Below, piece by piece: positions 52,429 to 61,905 of a stretch of 64,000 bases of DNA (the stretch's first letter is position 1; each line of letters starts with the position of its first letter). A model generated the notes under the pieces. It was not told the origin of the DNA. It worked only from the letters and a program-made list of their open reading frames with translations, and searched no databases. The DNA lies in contig NZ_JYON01000005.1 of assembly GCF_000952155.1 (NCBI RefSeq), forward strand, positions 151,005-215,004, written 5' to 3'. The translations under genes and the position numbers were made by a program. The stretch is from Aliterella atlantica CENA595 (GTDB lineage: Bacteria > Cyanobacteriota > Cyanobacteriia > Cyanobacteriales > Chroococcidiopsidaceae).

Positions 52429-54099
52429 TCATTCTTCAGTAGCGCCAGCCAGAACTGGCGGTACAAAGTGTTCTGGTGACTGTTTGGGTTTAGCGCCAAA
52501 ATGTTCGATCAGCAAGTCGCGTAGCACTGGCTTAAGATCGTCGCAAGGAATCTGTTTCATTACTTTGCTACCTAATTCAGCTTCAAAACCTACTTTACCG
52601 CCCAGCCAAATATCTACAGCTTCTACAACTTGCCCGTTTTTGCGTCCTTTGGTTCCCATCAAACCAATATCAGCAACTTGCGGCTGTCCGCAAGAATTAG
52701 GGCAACCCGTCCAGTGAATGCGTACGCTTTGAGATACTTCAAGTTCGGCTTCCACAGCTTTAATCATTGCCAAAGCGCGATTTTTGGTTTCAATCAGGGC
52801 AAATCCGCAAAATTGACTGCCAGTACAAGAAACTAATCGCCGCGTTAAGTTTTCGGGGTTAGTGGAGAAGCGTTCTAAAAGTGGTTCTTGTAAAAATGGC
52901 TCTAATCTAGAGTCAGGAATATTAGGAATAATTAGATTTTGTTCTACAGTAAAGCGCATTTCGCCATTGCCGTACACTTCCGCCATCCGCGCTAAATCGA
53001 ACATATCTTGGGCATATAATCGCCCAATGGGAATATGCAAGCCGACAAAGTTTAAACCAGTTTGCTTTTGCTTGAATACGCCAATGTGGTCGTATTTTTC
53101 CCACATAAATTCGTCTTTTTCAGCAGCAGGTTCTAGCGAATAACCGAGTTGATTTTCGATTTCGGCGCGAAACTTCTCAATCCCCCACTTGTCTATTAGG
53201 TACATAAGGCGAGATTTTTGCCGATTTGCCCGTAACCCATGATTTCTATAAGTCAACAACACTGCTTCGCTAACAGCAACTACCTGTTCGGGACTTACCC
53301 AAGCATTCAGAGGTACGGCGGCTTCGTAACGTTTGGGCGAAAACATCCCACCAACAATGACATTAAAGCCAATAGTGTCATTTTTATAAGCTGGGATAAA
53401 GGCAAGGTCGTTGAGTTCGGCGTGAACTGAGTTATCACGGCAACCTGCGATCGCAATATTAAATTTGCGCGGTAAGTTAACCATTGCTGGATTACCTTCA
53501 CCATTTTTAGTAATCATGTCTTGCACCATCTGGCACAATCCCCGCGTATCGATTAGTTCATCAGGATCGATACCAGCTAAAGGCGAACCTGTAATGTTCC
53601 GCACGTTGTCCACACCCGATTGCACAGAAGTCATGCCGTATTGATACAGCTTTTTGAAGATATCTGGCACATCCTCAATCCGAACGCCTCTAAGTTGAAT
53701 ATTTTGTCTAGTAGTGATGTCTGCATTACCTTCATCGCCGTACTGTTGGACGATTTCTGCCAATGCCCGCATTTGACTAGAGGTAATGATGCCATTAGCC
53801 ATCCGCATCCGCAGCATGAATCTACCTGGGGTAACGGTGCGGTAAAATAGTCCCAAGTCGCGCAAACGGTAATCGCGATCGGCTTCGTCCATTGCTTCCC
53901 AGCCGATTTTGGCTAAGTAATCTAGTTCTTGCTTAAGGGCAATACCATCTCTTTCAGCTTTGATTTTTTCAAATTTATTTAAAGTTGCTTTGGCTTCTCC
54001 TGCTTCAGCTAATTGTGCTTCGGATGCGCCATTTTGAGGTACATCTGTGTCCGCTTGGGTTTTACCTGCTGTGTCTGGGGTTCCGTTTGCGTCCATCAT
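52429..54099 (-). CDS. nirA: Ferredoxin-nitrite reductase NirA
   Basis: This 556-residue enzyme reduces nitrite to ammonium with six electrons from ferredoxin. After a disordered Ala/Glu-rich N-terminus of about 45 residues come two ferredoxin-like siroheme domains. Siroheme/4Fe-4S ligands are CTGSQFC and CPNSC near residues 430-475. The RQNIQLRG and TGSPLAG motifs are normal. The N-terminal extension is somewhat longer than in many NirA proteins. It lies downstream of nrtP on the same strand but has its own NtcA-type promoter. Confidence 0.96.
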   Translation of the reverse strand: MMDANGTPDTAGKTQADTDVPQNGASEAQLAEAGEAKATLNKFEKIKAERDGIALKQELDYLAKIGWEAMDEADRDYRLRDLGLFYRTVTPGRFMLRMRMANGIITSSQMRALAEIVQQYGDEGNADITTRQNIQLRGVRIEDVPDIFKKLYQYGMTSVQSGVDNVRNITGSPLAGIDPDELIDTRGLCQMVQDMITKNGEGNPAMVNLPRKFNIAIAGCRDNSVHAELNDLAFIPAYKNDTIGFNVIVGGMFSPKRYEAAVPLNAWVSPEQVVAVSEAVLLTYRNHGLRANRQKSRLMYLIDKWGIEKFRAEIENQLGYSLEPAAEKDEFMWEKYDHIGVFKQKQTGLNFVGLHIPIGRLYAQDMFDLARMAEVYGNGEMRFTVEQNLIIPNIPDSRLEPFLQEPLLERFSTNPENLTRRLVSCTGSQFCGFALIETKNRALAMIKAVEAELEVSQSVRIHWTGCPNSCGQPQVADIGLMGTKGRKNGQVVEAVDIWLGGKVGFEAELGSKVMKQIPCDDLKPVLRDLLIEHFGAKPKQSPEHFVPPVLAGATEE

Positions 54100-54163
54100 A
54101 GTTGTATTTTGATAGGTTTTTATTAATTGCGCTGCAGTGGCGCTAAGATATGCCTTTTTTGTT

Positions 54164-54205
54164 AAGCTATGTCTTCTTGCGCTTTGAGTTTGTAGGAGTA
54201 GTTAC
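54164..54205 (-). promoter_or_regulatory. NtcA-activated promoter of nirA
   Basis: On the minus strand a perfect NtcA site GTA-N8-TAC (54205-54192) is followed after exactly 22 bases by TAGCTT (54169-54164), a TAN3T -10 box. This is the class II NtcA promoter arrangement known for nitrogen-assimilation genes in cyanobacteria. The nirA ATG lies about 65 bases downstream. Confidence 0.85.
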
Positions 54206-54272
54206 AAAAGCTATTTCATCCGCTTTAAAACCTGCCTTTTGGCGTATGTGTATAAATAAGGGAAATAAAGTT

Positions 54273-54284
54273 GCCCGATCGGGC
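54273..54284. terminator. Short palindrome after nrtP, possible terminator
   Basis: GCCC-GATC-GGGC lies just past the nrtP stop. On the minus strand AACTTTATTT follows, a weak T-rich stretch. It may attenuate read-through from nrtP to nirA. Confidence 0.4.
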
Positions 54285-54295
54285 TTGCTTTCTTT

Positions 54296-55789
54296 TTAGA
54301 AATGGCGTTGTTTGGCTGAAACTTCTCTAGGTACTACTAATACTTCTGTATGCGATTCGTGAGGTTCTTTCAACAAGAAGCCGCACAAACTAGCTGAAAT
54401 GAGGGCAACTATTCCTAACATCTGAAAAAAGGTGCGATCGCCTGCTGCCCCTTCTGGTAATAAACTGTAAATTGTTAGGTAAGCAACTGCCCCAACATTG
54501 CCATAAGCACCTACATTTCCAGCAATTTGTCCTGTTACTCGTCGCTTAATTAAAGGGACGATTGCAAATGTTGCGCCTTCTGCTGCCATGACAAAGAATG
54601 AGGCAACCATAGTTACAATTACGACAACAAGCAGGGGAATATTTCCCCCCAAACTGCTAAACACTAAATAACCTATTCCCGTTCCCGCCAGCGTTGTAGA
54701 TAAAGTCCACTTGCGGCTGCCAATTTTGTCTGAAATTAAGCCACCACCTGGACGGGCGACTAAGTTCATAAACGCATAAGTACCAGCTACCGCCCCTGCT
54801 ATTGCTGCTGTTAAGCCAAAGCCTCTTTGAAAAAATGTCGGCAGCATAGAGACAACAGCTAGTTCTGAACCAAAGCAGGCAAGGTAAGCTATGTCTAAAT
54901 TTGCTACTTGCGAGAACTTGTAACGTTCGTCAGGGGAATATTGCTTTTTCCCAGTTATCAAGGCTTTGTTTGCTTTCCAACAGTTATAAGCTTGGACTAC
55001 ATACAAACACACTAATAAAAACCAGGTAATGTATAACTGTGTGGAATTAATAAAGTTAACTTTATTTAAGCGCCAAGCAATTACTCCCAAAATTCCTACT
55101 AAGGGAATATTCATCAGCAACATAAACCAAAAGTCTTTAACTGATGTCACTTCCATTCCGGCGCTGCTAGCAGGTCGTTCGTAAACTTTACCTGGGGGAG
55201 TATCTTGGACGCTGAAAAAATAAACTACGCCGTAAATAGCTGCAATAATTCCTGTAAGGGCGATCGCCAAACGCCAATTAAGTTGACCTGCTGCTAAAAA
55301 AGCTGTAGCAGCAGCAATTGTTGGTAGTGTAAAGGCTGCACCCGCCGAGCCAAAGTTGCCCCAACCACCATAAAGCCCTTCTGCTAAACCAATTTCGTTA
55401 GGCGGAAACCATTCTGCAACCATGCGAATGCCAATTACAAACCCGCATCCAACAATACTTAATGCTAAACGGCTATAAACTAATTGGTTAAAGTCTTGTG
55501 CTAAGGCAAATGTTATGCAAGGAATAGCCGCAAATACTAGCAAACAAGAATAAGTAACGCGCGGTCCATAACGGTCTAAAATCATTCCCACAATAATTCG
55601 GGCTGGAACTGTGAGGGCAACATTACAAATAGCCAAGGTTCTTAGTTGAGCTTCATTTAGACCAAATTCTACTTTTACTGCTGTAGCAAAAGGAGCAAAA
55701 TTAAACCACACGACAAAGGTCAGAAAAAATGCAAACCATGTCATGTGTAAGATGCGGTAGCGATCCTGAAATGACCATATTCCATCCAC
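54296..55789 (-). CDS. nrtP: Nitrate/nitrite transporter of the major facilitator family (NrtP/NarK type)
   Basis: This 497-residue MFS transporter has about 12 transmembrane segments. The NNP family signature sequences are visible: FFLTFVVWFNFAPFATAV near residue 21, the MFS motif with RIIVGMILDRYGPR near residue 63, and GLAEGLYGGWGNFGSAGAA near residue 133. A cytoplasmic loop of about 60 residues lies between the two halves. The neighbouring nirA gene and NtcA promoter confirm nitrate assimilation. Cyanobacteria use either this permease or the NrtABCD ABC transporter; here it is the permease. Confidence 0.92.
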   Translation of the reverse strand: MDGIWSFQDRYRILHMTWFAFFLTFVVWFNFAPFATAVKVEFGLNEAQLRTLAICNVALTVPARIIVGMILDRYGPRVTYSCLLVFAAIPCITFALAQDFNQLVYSRLALSIVGCGFVIGIRMVAEWFPPNEIGLAEGLYGGWGNFGSAGAAFTLPTIAAATAFLAAGQLNWRLAIALTGIIAAIYGVVYFFSVQDTPPGKVYERPASSAGMEVTSVKDFWFMLLMNIPLVGILGVIAWRLNKVNFINSTQLYITWFLLVCLYVVQAYNCWKANKALITGKKQYSPDERYKFSQVANLDIAYLACFGSELAVVSMLPTFFQRGFGLTAAIAGAVAGTYAFMNLVARPGGGLISDKIGSRKWTLSTTLAGTGIGYLVFSSLGGNIPLLVVVIVTMVASFFVMAAEGATFAIVPLIKRRVTGQIAGNVGAYGNVGAVAYLTIYSLLPEGAAGDRTFFQMLGIVALISASLCGFLLKEPHESHTEVLVVPREVSAKQRHF

Positions 55790-55906
55790 GTTGTTCTATC
55801 CTCCTAATATTTCAATAGTTATTGATTGCTTGCAGGCTTGAAATTTATACAAGTAATTAAAGTTATTTTACAAAGATTATTTTTTCTAGCTGATGGCTTT
55901 GGGATT

Positions 55907-55948
55907 ACCTTATCTAAACTTGCTAAACCACTTGGTATCTGATGTCAC
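55907..55948 (-). promoter_or_regulatory. NtcA-type promoter of nrtP (one mismatch)
   Basis: On the minus strand, GTG-N8-TAC (55948-55935) is followed after exactly 22 bases by TAAGGT (55912-55907), a TAN3T box. The site has one mismatch to GTAN8TAC. It lies about 120 bases before the nrtP start. Confidence 0.65.
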
Positions 55949-56305
55949 CAATTACTTGTATCTTTTATTATTTGATGCACTATTTGCATAGTTATCATGT
56001 AGACAATGCATCGTAGTTCAATACTTTTCTTAGCAATCGATTCAGTTTGATTCGCTCGAATTTAAAGCTTGAAATAACTACTGATGTCGCTTTAAATTTC
56101 CGTGTTTTTTATTATTAAGATAAAGCATTTTTTATTGTTTCAATAGAATATTTACTTTGAGTGTTATGAAAAAAATTAGATTTGCATGATGTAAATAGTT
56201 AGGTTATTTCCTCTCCATCTGGAGAAAATTGTTATCTATTCATAGTTATCTAGATATTTAGCAATCAGCAAGAATGTGAGGAATTCATAAAATTGTAAAA
56301 ATTCC

Positions 56306-56319
56306 GTAGCTATAGATAC
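56306..56319 (+). promoter_or_regulatory. Possible NtcA site upstream of the small gene at 56374
   Basis: GTA-GCTATAGA-TAC is a perfect match to the NtcA core. The downstream -10 box is poor: TAGAAA lies 24 bases after it and lacks the last T. It could be functional or chance. Confidence 0.35.
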
Positions 56320-56373
56320 AGAAATATTGTAAAAATAGGAAAATAGAAACGGAAGTGAAGGCAGGTTATTGGT

Positions 56374-56601
56374 ATGGATTCCCACGAAAGATTAAATAGA
56401 CGAGCAATAGAGCAAGAATGGATGCGAGAGCGCGATCGCGCTAACTCGATGTGGGTAGTCTTGCTCGTGGTTCTAAGCTCTTTTGCTGCGGGGTTGATGC
56501 CACTAGCTTTTGCACCAACCCAAGAAAAAGCAAATTCGGCTCCAAAGGCGATCGTTGCCTCAGAAGCAGGAATTTGGAGTGTATTAGGAGAGAAACAATA
56601 G
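56374..56601 (+). CDS. Small single-span membrane protein, function unknown
   Basis: This 75-residue protein has a charged N-terminus (DSHERLNRRAIEQEWMRERDR), one transmembrane segment (about residues 26-48, WVVLLVVLSSFAAGLMPLAF) and a short tail. The positive-inside rule places the N-terminus in the cytoplasm. It lies divergent from nrtP with a possible NtcA site in front. It resembles no family I know. Confidence 0.6.
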   Translation: MDSHERLNRRAIEQEWMRERDRANSMWVVLLVVLSSFAAGLMPLAFAPTQEKANSAPKAIVASEAGIWSVLGEKQ

Positions 56602-56706
56602 ACGTTATTGTAAAAAAGGTTGCAGTAGACTCAGGCGGCGCTCGTCAGTTGACTTAATATTTGCCCAGCACAAGCTTTTAACCTGTGATACCGACAACTA
56701 GCGCTA

Positions 56707-58143
56707 CTACGTACTTGCTTGTTGCAAGCGAGGTTTGTCTAAGCCTAGTTGATGCAAAATTAACCACGATTGAATTAAGTCAGGTCCATGCATATCTCCG
56801 GTTAATGCTGCTCTTAAACTCCGCATTACTAAGCCTTTTTTGACGTTTTGCTCTTTAATTACCTGTTTGATGATTTCTTGGGTAGTAACTGCGCTTAAAT
56901 CGGCAGTGTTATCTAAGCCTGCAAGAATGCCTTGTAAAACGGTACTTGCTCCCTCTTGCTGTAGCTGAGTTGTTGCTTCTTCACTGTATTGTAAGGTCTT
57001 GGTGAAAAACAACTTGCTTATTTCTACTGCATCGGGAAGACGAGTCAAGCTAGGACCAATTAAACTGGTAATTTCCTCTAACCAAGCGCGATCGCGTGTA
57101 GCATCAAATTCATACCCAGCTTTTTGCCAGTAGGGAATTAATAAATCTGTTAGCTTATCTACAGGCATTTTATGCAGATATTGACTATTTAGCCAGTCAA
57201 GCTTTGCCCAGTCAAACTTTGCCCCTGCTTTGTTCACTCGCTCAAAACTAAATTGCTGTGCTGCTGTTGCTAAATCAAATATTTCTTGAGTTGAATCTGG
57301 TGGCGACCAACCGAGCAATGTCATGTAATTTACCATTGCTTCGGGGACAAAGCCCATATCTTTGAAGTCAAAAATCGAAGTTACACCATCTCGTTTAGAG
57401 AGTTTTTTACCTTCTATATTCAAAATTAAAGGCGTATGAGCAAATTGGGGGACTTGTGCGCCAAAAGCTTCGTATAACAAAATTTGCTTTGCCGTATTGG
57501 CAATATGATCTTCTCCGCGAATTACATGAGTAATTTTCATGTCTAAGTCATCAATAACTACAGCAAAGTTATATAAAGCTTGCCCAATATCATTTTCAGC
57601 AGCACGAGCAATTACCATATCGCCGCCTAAATCGCTACCGCGCCAAGACATTTGTCCGCGTACCAAGTCATTCCAGACAATTTCGCGATCGTCTTCAATT
57701 TTAAAGCGAATCACTGGGCGACGACCTTCAGCCCTAAAAGCTGCTTGTTGTTCTGGTGTCAAATTGCGATGACGATTGTCATAACGGGGTGCTTCGCCTC
57801 TAGCTTTTTGCCGTTCGCGCATTTCTTCAAGTTCGGCTTCGCTGGTATAGCAATAGTAAGCCAAGCCTTTATCTAACAGGGTTTTTACCCCTTGTTTGTA
57901 TAAATCTAAGCGCTTAGATTGATAAAATGGTCCTTCATCCCAACTTAGCCCTAACCATTGCAAGCCAGCAAAAATATTTTGCGTGTATTCATCGCGCGAT
58001 CGCTCTGTATCTGTATCCTCAATACGTAAAATAAACGTACCGCCATGATGGCGGGCGTATAACCAGTTAAATACAGCAGTTCTCGCCGTACCAATATGTA
58101 AGTTTCCGGTAGGGCTAGGAGCGATGCGGACGCGAACAGTCAT
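56707..58143 (-). CDS. gltX: Glutamyl-tRNA synthetase
   Basis: This class I aminoacyl-tRNA synthetase of 478 residues has the HIGH-type motif [15 protein letters not shown] at residues 9-23 and the KMSKS-type motif [11 protein letters not shown] near residue 246. The C-terminal anticodon-binding helical domain is complete. It charges tRNA-Glu, which in cyanobacteria also feeds tetrapyrrole synthesis through glutamyl-tRNA reductase, and by usual logic mischarges tRNA-Gln for the GatCAB pathway. tRNA-Asp lies upstream. Confidence 0.95.
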   Translation of the reverse strand: MTVRVRIAPSPTGNLHIGTARTAVFNWLYARHHGGTFILRIEDTDTERSRDEYTQNIFAGLQWLGLSWDEGPFYQSKRLDLYKQGVKTLLDKGLAYYCYTSEAELEEMRERQKARGEAPRYDNRHRNLTPEQQAAFRAEGRRPVIRFKIEDDREIVWNDLVRGQMSWRGSDLGGDMVIARAAENDIGQALYNFAVVIDDLDMKITHVIRGEDHIANTAKQILLYEAFGAQVPQFAHTPLILNIEGKKLSKRDGVTSIFDFKDMGFVPEAMVNYMTLLGWSPPDSTQEIFDLATAAQQFSFERVNKAGAKFDWAKLDWLNSQYLHKMPVDKLTDLLIPYWQKAGYEFDATRDRAWLEEITSLIGPSLTRLPDAVEISKLFFTKTLQYSEEATTQLQQEGASTVLQGILAGLDNTADLSAVTTQEIIKQVIKEQNVKKGLVMRSLRAALTGDMHGPDLIQSWLILHQLGLDKPRLQQAST

Positions 58144-58303
58144 AAGGCTAAATCGGTTAATATCAAGGTTTACTATTTTAACCTTGTTGGCTGCATAGCT
58201 ACAGATCTAATCTAGATCGCTTTAAAACTGCTAGTTTACTTGACAAACTTTGCTGCCGCCAATCTAAATCAGCTTCTGGTAAGGGCTTTCAAAAGAAAGC
58301 AAG

Positions 58304-58377
58304 CGGGACTGACGGGGCTCGAACCCGCAACTTCCGCCGTGACAGGGCGGTGCTCTAACCAATTGAACTACAGTCCC
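58304..58377 (-). tRNA. tRNA-Asp (GTC)
   Basis: This is a 74-base cloverleaf on the minus strand. GGGACTG pairs with CAGTCCC, with discriminator G as expected for tRNA-Asp. The anticodon stem CGCCC/GGGCG-type arm carries loop CTGTCAC, anticodon GTC. The T-loop is TTCGAGC. CCA is not encoded. Confidence 0.95.
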
Positions 58378-58540
58378 TTATTTTCAGGGCATTTACAACT
58401 ATTACAGGTTTCCTAAGCTTTGTCAAGCAGAATTTTTAGGGAGTTTTAGTAGCGCAAATAGCATTAGCAGTCGCTAAACTTGGCAAAGTTGCCTTTAAGC
58501 GAGACAATGGTTATAAGTCTCCCCCGTTAAGTTTTAACTC

Positions 58541-59275
58541 GTGAACACTGTTCGTACTGTCTCCGATACCAAACGCTCCTTCTACTCTACTCATACCCGT
58601 CCTATCAACACGATATATCGGCGGGTAGTAGAAGAATTGATGGTAGAAATGCATTTGCTTTCTGTGAATGCTGATTTTAGCTATAACCCCATTTATGCTC
58701 TAGGTGTAGTGACAGCCTTTGAGCGCTTTATGCAAGGATACCAACCAGAACGGGATAAAGACTCAATCTTCAAAGCCTTGTGTCAAGCTGTAGGTAGCGA
58801 TCCCGCTCGATATCGTCAAGATGCCGAACGTTTAGGCACATTTGCCAAAAGCTTGTCACCGCAGGAATTAATCCAATGGTTAAGCGGTACAAGTCATGTT
58901 GATGGCTACGGCGATTTGCAAGAGCAAATCAAAGCGCTTGCAAATAACCCCAATTCAAAATACAGCCGCTTGTTAGCGATCGGTGTATTTAGTTTGCTAG
59001 AGTTATCAAACCCTGAGCTAGTCAAAGATGAAAAGCAAAGAGTAGAAGCACTTAAAGAAATTGCGACAACCTTGCACTTACCCGAAGATAAGCTCAACAA
59101 AGATTTAGAATTGTATCGCGGTAATGTAGAAAAAATGAATCAAGCGCTAATTGTCATGGCAGATATGTTAGCAGCAGAGCGCAAAAAACGCGAAAAACGA
59201 GCAGCAGAACAAAATGCTACTGTGGTGGCACAATCACCCGACACACCTCAAGATACAGCTTCTCCAGGTTCATAA
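58541..59275 (+). CDS. thf1: Photosystem II biogenesis protein Psb29/Thf1
   Basis: This 244-residue protein of the Psb29/Thf1 family is confined to oxygenic phototrophs. It supports photosystem II repair and binds FtsH proteases at the thylakoid. Family sequences are present: VRTVSDTKRSFYSTHTRPIN at the N-terminus, VVEELMVEMHLLSVNADF near residue 30, and YNPIYALGVVTAFERFMQGY. The C-terminus is a charged helix (MLAAERKKREKRAAEQ). The start is GTG at 58541. Confidence 0.95.
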   Translation: MNTVRTVSDTKRSFYSTHTRPINTIYRRVVEELMVEMHLLSVNADFSYNPIYALGVVTAFERFMQGYQPERDKDSIFKALCQAVGSDPARYRQDAERLGTFAKSLSPQELIQWLSGTSHVDGYGDLQEQIKALANNPNSKYSRLLAIGVFSLLELSNPELVKDEKQRVEALKEIATTLHLPEDKLNKDLELYRGNVEKMNQALIVMADMLAAERKKREKRAAEQNATVVAQSPDTPQDTASPGS

Positions 59276-59276
59276 A

Positions 59277-59395
59277 GCGCCTAAAGGCGCGGGAAAATGA
59301 GTAAGTTAGCCCTAAAGCTTCCTTCAACTCAAAACTATCATTCCCAGTCTCCTTACTCTATTCAACTCAAAACTTAAAACTCAAAACTCATAACT
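59277..59395. repeat. Short hairpin and AACTCAAAACT repeats after thf1
   Basis: A 5-base-pair GC hairpin (GCGCC-TAAA-GGCGC, 59277-59290) directly follows the thf1 stop and may terminate it. At about 59335-59395, units such as CAACTCAAAACT, AACTTAAAACTC and AAAACTCATAACT repeat, a low-complexity sequence common in cyanobacterial spacers. Confidence 0.5.
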
Positions 59396-59457
59396 ACTTT
59401 CCCCGCTGTGGCATCATAACTTCATCTTTAAGTTATGTCTGGCAGGGTTTTTAAATT

Positions 59458-60942
59458 GTGACAACACGATCGCTCTTGCAAGTCTTTCAAAGCCGCAAAA
59501 TGGCAGCTTTGTTATTACTGGGTTTTTCGTCGGGTTTGCCTTTATTTCTCACTAGCCGAACTTTGCAACTATGGATGCAAGATGCCAAGGTAGATTTAGG
59601 GGCAATTACACTATTTGGCTTAGTTAGCGTTCCTTACTCCCTCAAATTTTTATGGTCGCCGTTGTTGGATCGATTTTCGCCTCCAGTTTTAGGTGGTAGA
59701 CGCGGCTGGCTGCTATTAACTCAGATTGGGCTGGTTTTTGCGATCGCAGCAATGGCTTTGCAACAACCCGCTCAAGATTTCCAAGTGCTGCAAGTCCTGG
59801 CAATTACCGCTTTAATTACTACTTTTTTAAGCGCTACTCAAGATATTGCTGGCGATGCCTACCGAACCGATATTTTATCGCCCTTAGAATTGGAAACAGG
59901 TGCATCCGTCTGGGTTTTTGGCTACCGCATGGCGCTACTGGTAACTAGCTTTTTGGCTTTGATTTTAGCTGACTTTCTGCCCTGGAATGTAGTTTATCTG
60001 ATGATGGCGGGTTTGATGGCAGGAGGAATACTTACTACTTTATGGTCGCCTAGAGAAAATGTAACGCTCCAAGCTGCTGCGCCTGTGTCTGTTAAAGATG
60101 GCATTTTTCTATTGTTAATAGTTTTAGTAGTAGCAGGCTTGTTAGGAGGAGTAATTAGCGGCTACATTCCTTTACCTACTTTGTATTGGTTAGTTGCAGG
60201 TTTACTCGCAGTTTGGCTGGTGGCTACGTTTTTATTACCAAAACGCGCGATCGCATCTACTACAGATCGTCCGCCCCAATCTTTGCAAGATGCTGTAGTT
60301 CTGCCTTTTCAAGAGTTTTTTGGGCGCTTCGGAGTTGCTCAAGCTAGCTTAGTCTTAGCTTTTATCTTGCTTTACAAATTGGGCGACTCGCTAGTGGGAA
60401 TTACAGGTAATTTGTTTTTACGCGAAATAACTTTTACGAAAACAGAAATAGCCGCAGTTCAAGGTGGTATGGGCTTTATTGCTACTACAGTGGGCGTATT
60501 AGTTGGCGGCGCTATCTTAACGAAAATTGGCATCAACCGCGCCTTGTGGATATTTGGAATTTTGCAACTACTTAGCAACTTAGGCTACTACGCCTTAGCG
60601 GTCGCTGGCAAAAACTATTCTTTGTTAGTGTTAGCAATTAATATCGAAAATTTTTGCGCGGGATTAGTTACCGTTGTGACTGTAGCTTATTTGATGAGTC
60701 TTTGCGATCGCAACTTCACAACTACCCAGTTTGCTTTATTTTCTAGCTTGGTAGCGATTAGCCGCGATATTCTTTCTGCACCTGCTGGGCAATTAGCAAC
60801 AACGACAGGCTGGGCTGCGTTCTTTTTGATATCTATAGTAGCTGCTCTACCAGGCTTAATGTTGTTGCCTTTTGTCGCCCCTTGGAATGCTACGCCTGTA
60901 GCAATGGCAAAACCAGGCATGGATGACGATAATTCTTATTAA
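59458..60942 (+). CDS. AmpG-like major facilitator transporter
   Basis: This 494-residue membrane protein has about 12-14 hydrophobic segments. The N-terminus (LLLGFSSGLPLFLTSRTLQLWMQ) and SVPYSLKFLWSPLLDRF are typical of the AmpG family, which imports anhydromuropeptides from the periplasm for cell-wall recycling. The motif ATQDIAGDAYRTDIL near residue 122 is also family-like. The start is GTG at 59458. Cyanobacterial members may carry other substrates. Confidence 0.85.
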   Translation: MTTRSLLQVFQSRKMAALLLLGFSSGLPLFLTSRTLQLWMQDAKVDLGAITLFGLVSVPYSLKFLWSPLLDRFSPPVLGGRRGWLLLTQIGLVFAIAAMALQQPAQDFQVLQVLAITALITTFLSATQDIAGDAYRTDILSPLELETGASVWVFGYRMALLVTSFLALILADFLPWNVVYLMMAGLMAGGILTTLWSPRENVTLQAAAPVSVKDGIFLLLIVLVVAGLLGGVISGYIPLPTLYWLVAGLLAVWLVATFLLPKRAIASTTDRPPQSLQDAVVLPFQEFFGRFGVAQASLVLAFILLYKLGDSLVGITGNLFLREITFTKTEIAAVQGGMGFIATTVGVLVGGAILTKIGINRALWIFGILQLLSNLGYYALAVAGKNYSLLVLAINIENFCAGLVTVVTVAYLMSLCDRNFTTTQFALFSSLVAISRDILSAPAGQLATTTGWAAFFLISIVAALPGLMLLPFVAPWNATPVAMAKPGMDDDNSY

Positions 60943-61020
60943 GTTGTAGGATAAATGTAGGGAACTTAATAATTCTTCAGTTAACTTCTCATAAATACCT
61001 TTGCTTCCTCCCCCACCAAC

Positions 61021-61263
61021 ATGACTATTTTTCGTCAATACGTGCTTCCCTTTTTGATAGTGTTAGTGTTTTTTGTCGCCCTTGTAGCAGTCAGCGCCCG
61101 CATCTTTCTTCCCAGTGATATGGCTGCGCCTGCACCTATTGAAGAAGTTAATCCTCAGCCGCAAAAAGCTGAGGCTCATTTACCGCCTTCGCTATCTATG
61201 TTGGTTAAAGGTGTACCGGATAGTTTGGCACTGTCAGAACAATTCCGTATGACTGTTAATTAA
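61021..61263 (+). CDS. Small membrane-anchored protein, function unknown
   Basis: This 80-residue protein has one N-terminal transmembrane segment (about residues 7-30, VLPFLIVLVFFVALVAVSA) followed by a Pro-rich extracytoplasmic tail (APAPIEEVNPQPQKAE). It ends one base before the GNAT gene start. I do not recognise a family. Confidence 0.6.
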   Translation: MTIFRQYVLPFLIVLVFFVALVAVSARIFLPSDMAAPAPIEEVNPQPQKAEAHLPPSLSMLVKGVPDSLALSEQFRMTVN

Positions 61264-61264
61264 G

Positions 61265-61741
61265 GTGTCACAGTTGATATCAGGGTATATTGTTATTGCT
61301 GGTTCGGGTTTAGATCGGGCATTGTTAGTTAAGTTTATGCAAAAAACTTATCAGGAACTATTTACCGAGCAAGACTTTTCCCATCTATCCCGAACAGTCG
61401 AGCAATATTTTTCTAGGGAAACGCCGTTGTGGTGGGTGCATATAGAAAATGCAAATATGCGATCGCCTGTAGCCTGTTTGTGGGTAGGTAATGCTATAGA
61501 TCAAGTAACAGGCGATCGCCATGCTCATATTTTTTTACTATACGTAGCCCCAGAACACAGACGCAAAGGGATTGCCAAAGCCTTGATGCAATATTTAGAA
61601 AAATGGGCTATAGCAAGAGGCGATCGGCAAATTGGGCTACAAGTATTTCAAACTAACAGCAACGCCTTAAATCTCTACAAGCAATTAGGCTATCAAACTC
61701 AGTCATTGTGGATGGTGAAACCACTGTTATCTCAAGAGTGA
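61265..61741 (+). CDS. GNAT family N-acetyltransferase
   Basis: This 158-residue GNAT domain has the acetyl-CoA binding motif A (LLYVAPEHRRKGIAKALMQ near residue 98) with the R/Q-x2-G-x-G/A pattern and the C-terminal NSNALNLYKQLGYQ segment. The start is GTG at 61265; a TTG three codons later is also possible. It is probably co-transcribed with the small membrane protein before it. Substrate unknown. Confidence 0.85.
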   Translation: MSQLISGYIVIAGSGLDRALLVKFMQKTYQELFTEQDFSHLSRTVEQYFSRETPLWWVHIENANMRSPVACLWVGNAIDQVTGDRHAHIFLLYVAPEHRRKGIAKALMQYLEKWAIARGDRQIGLQVFQTNSNALNLYKQLGYQTQSLWMVKPLLSQE

Positions 61742-61905
61742 CTTAGCGATCGCCACGCTTCAATTGCAGACGCTCTTTTTTCAGTATTGGAGAATACATA
61801 CTTTAGTAATGGCTAAATCTCAAGCTCTACCTTAAGGCTATACATAGATCCTGAGAAATTTCTTAACGTGAAGTAGAGTTTATTCCCATATAGGGTGAAG
61901 ATTGC

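Larger units (their letters stand above)
55790..56373. other. Long intergenic region between divergent nrtP and a small gene
   Basis: The 584 bases hold no supported open reading frame. They contain the nrtP promoter (55907-55948) and another GTA-N8-TAC palindrome (56306-56319) close to the small downstream gene. The rest is AT-rich, with repeated ATTGTAAAAAT elements near 56292 and 56325. The length suggests a long nrtP leader or complex regulation. Confidence 0.6.
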
